A DNA stretch of 64,000 bases. Origin: JAABVY01 sp964627935. Its GTDB lineage: Bacteria; Zixibacteria; MSB-5A5; JAABVY01. Every line of letters begins with the position of its first letter. The first letter of the stretch is position 1. The stretch covers positions 62,001 through 126,000 of the forward strand of contig CAZVLB010000004.1 in NCBI GenBank assembly GCA_964627935.1, in the 5' to 3' direction. A model generated the notes under the pieces. It did not search any database, was not told where the DNA came from, and worked only from the letters and a program-made list of their open reading frames with translations. This document shows positions 59,597 to 64,000 of the stretch, piece by piece. A program made the position numbers and the translations under genes.

Positions 59597-62500
59597 ATGG
59601 CGAATGATTATCATAAACCCAACGGTGAAACGCATCCTGATCGCGCTGTTATCTTTCAGCAAAAAGGGAAAATCACCTATATAAATCAAAAAGCCAGGCA
59701 TTTGTTTGGCTTGAACAATCTGTCTGCGGATTGTTCATTCGGTCTCAATGCGATCCTGGAAGTCGCTGGCCGGAGCAATCTTGAAAATATGCTCAGCGGC
59801 TTTGAACAGGGTGGTCAAAACAGGATTTCAGGTACTGCAAAGATCCGCACGCATAACAGGGACCGTTCGGATATTAGCCTGAGTGTCTCCCGCAGGCATG
59901 ATCTCGGGCCGGATACACTACATATAATAGCTGAAAATAAAGAAAAATCCAATTCGCGTGATCAGGTCGTTAATGCGAGAAATCGCCTTGAATTCGAGCG
60001 TTTTTATAAGCGTCTTAATAGGCCGATAATGATCTTTGATGTCAATATCGATGATCCCAGGCTGGTTTATATTAATCCCGCCGCCGCGGAATATATTGGC
60101 TTCGATCCCGATGCTCTGGTGGGTTTGAGGCTGCGCGATATCTTTCCGAATCTGGGCCTAACGGGCAGTTTTAAAACGATCCTTGAAAGCAGTTCATCAC
60201 AAAATAAAAGCATCCAAATCGACTCCGTCCCTGACGCCGGTAAAATCACGCTGTCGTTTTCGAGCATCGATGACGAGCATATTTTAATCGAAATAGAATC
60301 TCATCCTCACTCCCGGGAAAAGCGGTTTGCGCGCTCATATCAGGATGATCTCTTCAGGCAGTTAAGTGAGCATTCTCTGGCCGGGATCTACATGATTCAG
60401 GATAATGTTTTCCGCTATGTAAATCCCAAATTCGCAGATATCTTCGGTTATGAACAGGATGAAATGATTGATAATGCCACTGTGGAAGATATTGTATATT
60501 ATGAGGATTATCCGCGCGTGGCCGAAAATGTGCGCAAGAGGATTTCCGGCGAGGTCAAGGCTATCAACCATAGCTTCAGGGGATTGCGCAAAGACGGAAA
60601 AATCCTGGATGTTGAGGTTTTTGGCGCAGGCATGATGTATGAGGGCCGTCCCGCGGTTATCGGTACCCTGATTGATATTACCGACCGCAACAGGATGGAA
60701 ATCGCTCGCGATATCATTCTCAAGATTATCCATGCCTCCAATACAATCGGTACGCTGAAAGACCTTTTGGGCGTTATCCGCGTTCAGCTTGGACGAGTAA
60801 TCGATACATCAAATTTCTATGTGGCCTTCCATGATGATAAAAGTGAAATGTACAGCTTTCCATATTTTTCTGACAGATACGATCAAATCGATCAATATTC
60901 ACAGCAGGAACTTCATCAGGGCCTGACCGATTATGTTCGCCGGACGGGCAAAGTAATCCTGGCCGACCGCGCCCGTCAAAAGCAAATTTCAACTGAGAAT
61001 AGTGTCAATGTGGTCGGTACTCCTTCTTCCTGCTGGCTGGGCGTCCCTCTCAAATCAAGGGATAGTATCTTTGGCGTTATGGTGGTGCAGAGCTATAAAG
61101 ATGAAGTTCAGTTCATGTCATATCATGAAAATCTGATCAGCCTGATCTGCGAACAGATCTCAAGCGTGATTGCCCGCAAAAAAGCCGAAGAGGGGCTTCG
61201 TGAAAGTGAAGAAAGATTCAGGTCGGTGTTTGAGACGGCACGCGATATGATGTTTGTCCTGAATGAGAAGATGCAGTATACGCATGTCAATCCGGTGGCT
61301 GCCAGAAGTATAAATATGGCTCCGGAAGAAATGATCGGCAAAACAGATATAGATATATTCGGTTCCGGGCGTGGCGGCGAGATGATGAAAATAAATGAAA
61401 AAGTCCTGGCAGGTGCTGTGGAGGAATCGGAAGAAGAGCTCAATGTCGGCCTTGAGACGCGCATCTTTCATGTGATCAAAATGCCCATGCGTGACCAGAA
61501 TGGCCGGGTAGTTGGAATCAGCGGAATAGCAAGGGATATAACCGGAAGACGAGAATTCGAACAGGAGCTGGAAGAAAGCCGAAGTATGCTGTCAATTATG
61601 CTGAGCGGATTGCCGGGCATGGCTTATCGTTGCAAAAATGATGGCGACTGGACAATGCTGTTTATCAGCGGGGGTGCCATTGATCTGACCGGCTACGAAC
61701 CCGAATTTATGATCGAAAACCGCAAAGTGCGCTACAATGATCTGATTCATCCCGATGACAGAGAAAGAATTCGACACGAAATCGATGATGCCATAGCTCG
61801 TAATAGTCAGTTCGAGCTGGAATATCGCATTCAGACTCGTTCCGGTGAAGAAAAATGGGTCTGGGAAAAAGGCCGCGCGGTGGATTTTACCGGGGATAGG
61901 GCCGAGATTCTCGAGGGCTTTATCATGGATATCACCGACCGCAAAAAGGCCGAGGCGGAATTGTCCACAACCTACCGTCTGTTCATCGCGGCCATCGAGC
62001 AGATACCGGCCGGAGTTATCATTGCCGATGCTCCCGACGTGAATATCCGTATTGCCAATAGCGCGGCCCAGGATATCAGGGGACCGTCGACATTGCCCCT
62101 GACGAACATTCATGCCGCCCTCCATCCATCAAGGTGGAAGATTTATTTTCCCGATGGTTCGCTTTGCTTTCCCGAGGAACTGCCCCTTTCCCGTTCGGTG
62201 CTTTTCGGCCAGACGATTACCGACCAGGAGATGATAATCCGGCGCGACAGCGGAGAGGAACGCTGGATTGCGGTATCGTCGGCCCCGGTCAGGGACAGCC
62301 GGGGTGAGATTGTGGCAGGAGTGGCGGTCTTCCCTGATATTACCGAACGCAAGAAAATGGAAGAGAACCTGCGCCATGTAAACGAGAAGATGCGTGCCGA
62401 GCAGCGCAACCTGCGCGAGAAGAATATCGCCCTGCGCGAGGTTTTGGGACAGATTGACCGGGAAAAGGCGCAGATCGAAAAAAATGTCCAGATTAATGTA

Positions 62501-62836
62501 GACAAAGTAATCATGCCTATTATCGAATCTTTGCAGGATAGTGTCGATAGTGAGTCCCGTCAGCATGTGGAACTTTTGACCGAATGCCTGTCGGATATCT
62601 CCGCACGCTTCGCGGCCAGTCTGCAAAGCCAGTTTCGCAGGTTGACACCTCGCGAGCTGGAGATATGCAATCTGATCAAACGCGGTTTGACCTCGAAGGA
62701 GATCTGTTCGATTTTAAAAATATCTCTGGAGACAGTTCATCAACAACGCAAGATAATTCGCCGCAAACTTGGATTGACAAACAAGGATGTCAATCTAACC
62801 ACATACCTGAATACCGATTATCAGGGAAGCCAGTAA
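59597..62836 (+). CDS. PAS/GAF sensor regulator with C-terminal LuxR-type HTH
   Basis: A 1079-residue cytoplasmic sensor that ends in a DNA-binding domain rather than a kinase. From the N-terminus come PAS-like domains at about 14-110, 128-235 and 245-370 (YMIQDNVFRYVNPKFADIFG), a GAF domain (about 375-525), further PAS domains at about 535-655, 660-780 and 788-915, a coiled coil (about 920-965) and a LuxR/FixJ-type helix-turn-helix (about 1015-1070; LTPRELEICNLIKRGLTSKE). The residues KISLETVHQQRKIIRRKLGL form the recognition helix region. A direct one-component link from PAS sensing to DNA binding is implied. The frame opens at GTG 59582; ATG 59597 is my choice, though the ribosome site is weak. 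The target genes are unknown. Confidence 0.85.
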   Translation: MANDYHKPNGETHPDRAVIFQQKGKITYINQKARHLFGLNNLSADCSFGLNAILEVAGRSNLENMLSGFEQGGQNRISGTAKIRTHNRDRSDISLSVSRRHDLGPDTLHIIAENKEKSNSRDQVVNARNRLEFERFYKRLNRPIMIFDVNIDDPRLVYINPAAAEYIGFDPDALVGLRLRDIFPNLGLTGSFKTILESSSSQNKSIQIDSVPDAGKITLSFSSIDDEHILIEIESHPHSREKRFARSYQDDLFRQLSEHSLAGIYMIQDNVFRYVNPKFADIFGYEQDEMIDNATVEDIVYYEDYPRVAENVRKRISGEVKAINHSFRGLRKDGKILDVEVFGAGMMYEGRPAVIGTLIDITDRNRMEIARDIILKIIHASNTIGTLKDLLGVIRVQLGRVIDTSNFYVAFHDDKSEMYSFPYFSDRYDQIDQYSQQELHQGLTDYVRRTGKVILADRARQKQISTENSVNVVGTPSSCWLGVPLKSRDSIFGVMVVQSYKDEVQFMSYHENLISLICEQISSVIARKKAEEGLRESEERFRSVFETARDMMFVLNEKMQYTHVNPVAARSINMAPEEMIGKTDIDIFGSGRGGEMMKINEKVLAGAVEESEEELNVGLETRIFHVIKMPMRDQNGRVVGISGIARDITGRREFEQELEESRSMLSIMLSGLPGMAYRCKNDGDWTMLFISGGAIDLTGYEPEFMIENRKVRYNDLIHPDDRERIRHEIDDAIARNSQFELEYRIQTRSGEEKWVWEKGRAVDFTGDRAEILEGFIMDITDRKKAEAELSTTYRLFIAAIEQIPAGVIIADAPDVNIRIANSAAQDIRGPSTLPLTNIHAALHPSRWKIYFPDGSLCFPEELPLSRSVLFGQTITDQEMIIRRDSGEERWIAVSSAPVRDSRGEIVAGVAVFPDITERKKMEENLRHVNEKMRAEQRNLREKNIALREVLGQIDREKAQIEKNVQINVDKVIMPIIESLQDSVDSESRQHVELLTECLSDISARFAASLQSQFRRLTPRELEICNLIKRGLTSKEICSILKISLETVHQQRKIIRRKLGLTNKDVNLTTYLNTDYQGSQ

Positions 62837-62875
62837 TCCCAAAATCCCCGATATTCACATCTTTTCAACCCTTAG

Positions 62876-62913
62876 TGTGGATAATTTTATAACTTATAGA
62901 CACCTTATCCACA
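62876..62913. promoter_or_regulatory. Two perfect DnaA boxes in opposite orientation
   Basis: TGTGGATAA (62876-62884) and TTATCCACA (62905-62913) are each an exact match to the DnaA box, pointing toward each other across 20 A+T-rich bases. The pair forms a perfect inverted repeat, so it could also fold as a hairpin. No other recognised origin gene is next to it. Confidence 0.6.
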
Positions 62914-62942
62914 TTTATTGGGTATAAGCCATACCCAATAAA
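62914..62942. repeat. 12-bp perfect inverted repeat adjoining the DnaA boxes
   Basis: TTTATTGGGTAT and ATACCCAATAAA flank AAGCC. The stem starts immediately after the second DnaA box. It has no trailing T-run, so it is more likely an operator or structured site than a terminator of the LuxR-type regulator gene. Confidence 0.65.
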
Positions 62943-62985
62943 CTCCCATTCTTATACCATTTACAAATCCGGAAAGGTGATTATA

Positions 62986-63099
62986 ATGGGGTCACCAATC
63001 AACGCGACGAACAAGACTTACGGGGTTAAATACACCAAGCGTTTTACTTCTGCTGATGAGAGACAGCAGATTCCTGCCGAAGAGAGAGCTGTTAGATAG
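62986..63099 (+). CDS. Possible 37-residue small protein
   Basis: A short frame opened by ATG 62986 and closed by TAG 63097, with AAGGTG six bases upstream. The peptide is hydrophilic with many Lys, Arg and Glu (start MGSPINATNKTYGVKYTKR, end EERAVR) and has no membrane segment. It lies between the PAS-LuxR regulator and the last kinase gene. I do not recognise it. A small hairpin GGGTT/AACCC (63115-63129) and eight T follow, which might be its terminator. It could be a real small regulator or chance. Confidence 0.4.
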   Translation: MGSPINATNKTYGVKYTKRFTSADERQQIPAEERAVR

Positions 63100-63164
63100 G
63101 GCATTTGAAGTCGGGTTCATATAACCCAAAAGGCGGTTTTTTTTAAATCCCAGAGGAGGACAAC

Positions 63165-64000
63165 ATGCCGGATGCCCAAATTTCCCTCGCTACGCTCACA
63201 GAAAGCTCAAAAAGCAAGTCGGAAACATCCAACCCGGGGTCCATATCTTTTCCCATCGGGAAATACATTTTGCAGGGATACCTGAAAAGCCGGGGAGAGC
63301 CGGAATCAAAGGAATCCCCGGGAATCTCACTTGAGGATCTGGCGCGGATTCGAAAATCAGGATTGCTGCTGGGTTCCTTAAATGACATGCTTCACGGGCT
63401 TAATAACTGCCTGACCACTATTATGGGCAGTATTGATCTTCTGGATGACAGCCGCAGCAAAGCAGGGTCGGAGAAACAGATTATCGGCCAGATTCAGGAA
63501 GCCGGAGACCGTGCCTGCAATATCACACGCGATATTGCATCTTACTGCAATGTCGATGAATATGATCCCGATGATATCGATGTGGATGATCTGGTGCGGA
63601 CCGCGGCCGAATCAACTTTGAAGGGCAAGCGCGTAAAATGCCAGTATCTGCCCGGGAAAGCGATTGAAAATGTCTACGTAGATAAGGGGCAGGTGGTTAA
63701 GGCACTTGTGGAGATACTGAAGAATTCATCCAGAGCAATGGAGGATAATGGTACTATAAATATAAACACCGAAAACCTGGATATAGGGCCGGATGATAAT
63801 TTGCCACTACCCGAGGGCAAATATGTAATCATGCGCTTACTCGATCATGGTTGCGGGATCAAGGATGATATTGTCGAAATGATATTCAGACCCGGTTTTT
63901 CGACCGACAAATCTGCCTCTGGACGGGGCCTGACACTTGCACAGCAGAATATCATCCAGAATGGCGGCTGTATTGAACTGAAATCGAGTACCGATGCCGG
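63165..64000 (+). CDS. Sensor histidine kinase, cut by window end
   Basis: An open frame from ATG 63165, with AGGAGG five bases upstream, runs to the window edge without a stop (278 codons). A Ser/Lys-rich N-terminus of about 60 residues is followed by a dimerisation/phospho-acceptor segment NDMLHGLNNCLTTIMGSIDL, with the candidate His77 in the NtrB/hybrid-kinase style (HGLNN in place of HDFNN). The ATPase domain has the N box ALVEILKNSSRAM, the G1 box LDHGCGI, and FRPGFSTDKSASGRGLTLA for the F and G2 boxes. There is no sensor domain before the His region in the visible part, so it may rely on a partner, or have a receiver beyond the window end. The preceding LuxR-type PAS regulator may be its partner, but that is only context. 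Confidence 0.8.
   Translation, partial: MPDAQISLATLTESSKSKSETSNPGSISFPIGKYILQGYLKSRGEPESKESPGISLEDLARIRKSGLLLGSLNDMLHGLNNCLTTIMGSIDLLDDSRSKAGSEKQIIGQIQEAGDRACNITRDIASYCNVDEYDPDDIDVDDLVRTAAESTLKGKRVKCQYLPGKAIENVYVDKGQVVKALVEILKNSSRAMEDNGTININTENLDIGPDDNLPLPEGKYVIMRLLDHGCGIKDDIVEMIFRPGFSTDKSASGRGLTLAQQNIIQNGGCIELKSSTDA

Noticed and set aside
1..64000. tRNA, rRNA, CRISPR and transposon features
   Set aside because: No cloverleaf, rRNA core, direct-repeat array, transposase or terminal inverted repeats were recognised by eye; a covariance-model scan would be the decisive test.

Overview
The window looks like a chromosomal segment from an uncultured Gram-negative bacterium of the Fibrobacteres-Chlorobi-Bacteroidetes (FCB) side of the tree; candidate phylum Zixibacteria is my best guess. 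That placement is inference. It rests on four large exported proteins that end in the same dockerin-like tail, a thrombospondin type 3 repeat protein, multiheme cytochromes, a PEP-CTERM protein, lipoproteins and beta-barrel proteins, and on base composition near half G+C by eye. No rRNA, tRNA, CRISPR array, phage or transposase gene was recognised. Shine-Dalgarno sequences are clear for most genes and were used to move several starts inward. GTG and TTG starts with good ribosome binding sites occur repeatedly.

Layout. 0.3-3.5 kb: mscS-corA-mscS cation and osmotic cluster. 3.5-7.6 kb: exported S9 peptidase and OPT-type oligopeptide transporter on the minus strand. 7.8-9.6 kb: GT-C membrane glycosyltransferase with TPRs. 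9.6-16.0 kb: three dockerin-tailed exported proteins on the minus strand (M28 peptidase, glucose/sorbosone-dehydrogenase-like quinoprotein, TSP3/BNR-like protein). 16.3-22.5 kb: beta-barrel protein, YihY, DUF523/DUF1722 protein, Nudix hydrolase, AGCS amino acid symporter, DUF4136 lipoprotein and a NicO/UreH-like membrane protein. 22.7-27 kb: exported bleomycin-hydrolase-type peptidase and a subtilase with the fourth dockerin tail. 27.1-33.6 kb: VOC-nitroreductase fusion, RND efflux operon and CsgG-like protein. 33.7-36.7 kb: a two-gene respiratory operon (octaheme hydroxylamine-oxidoreductase-family cytochrome plus NapC/NirT-type membrane cytochrome) behind a perfect FNR-type operator. 36.8-42.2 kb: PEP-CTERM protein and a giant sensor kinase with an N-terminal receiver. 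42.3-49.3 kb: small membrane and hypothetical genes and a compact minus-strand run (YhiN-like, RsmE, RidA, SH3, DoxX). 49.4-54.6 kb: two exported metallophosphoesterases, MsrB, a BFD-like ferredoxin and a Mop-type molybdate-binding protein. 54.7-64 kb: chemoreceptor with a near-consensus sigma-28 promoter, alpha/beta hydrolase, peroxiredoxin-like protein, a PAS-rich LuxR-type regulator, a small ORF and a sensor kinase cut by the window end.

How it fits together. The exported peptidases (S9, M28, S8, C1B) with OPT and AGCS transporters suggest a cell that digests external protein and imports peptides and amino acids. The octaheme/NapC pair and its FNR-like site suggest anaerobic reduction of nitrite or hydroxylamine, or a related nitrogen redox reaction. 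The sigma-28 promoter implies a motile, chemotactic cell. Two very large PAS/GAF sensor proteins and a third kinase point to heavy investment in sensing.

The most interesting items are the FNR-controlled octaheme cytochrome operon with its unusual hexaheme partner, the shared dockerin-like tail ending in Pro-Asp-Cys, the sigma-28 promoter, and the pair of perfect DnaA boxes next to a strong hairpin at 62.9 kb.
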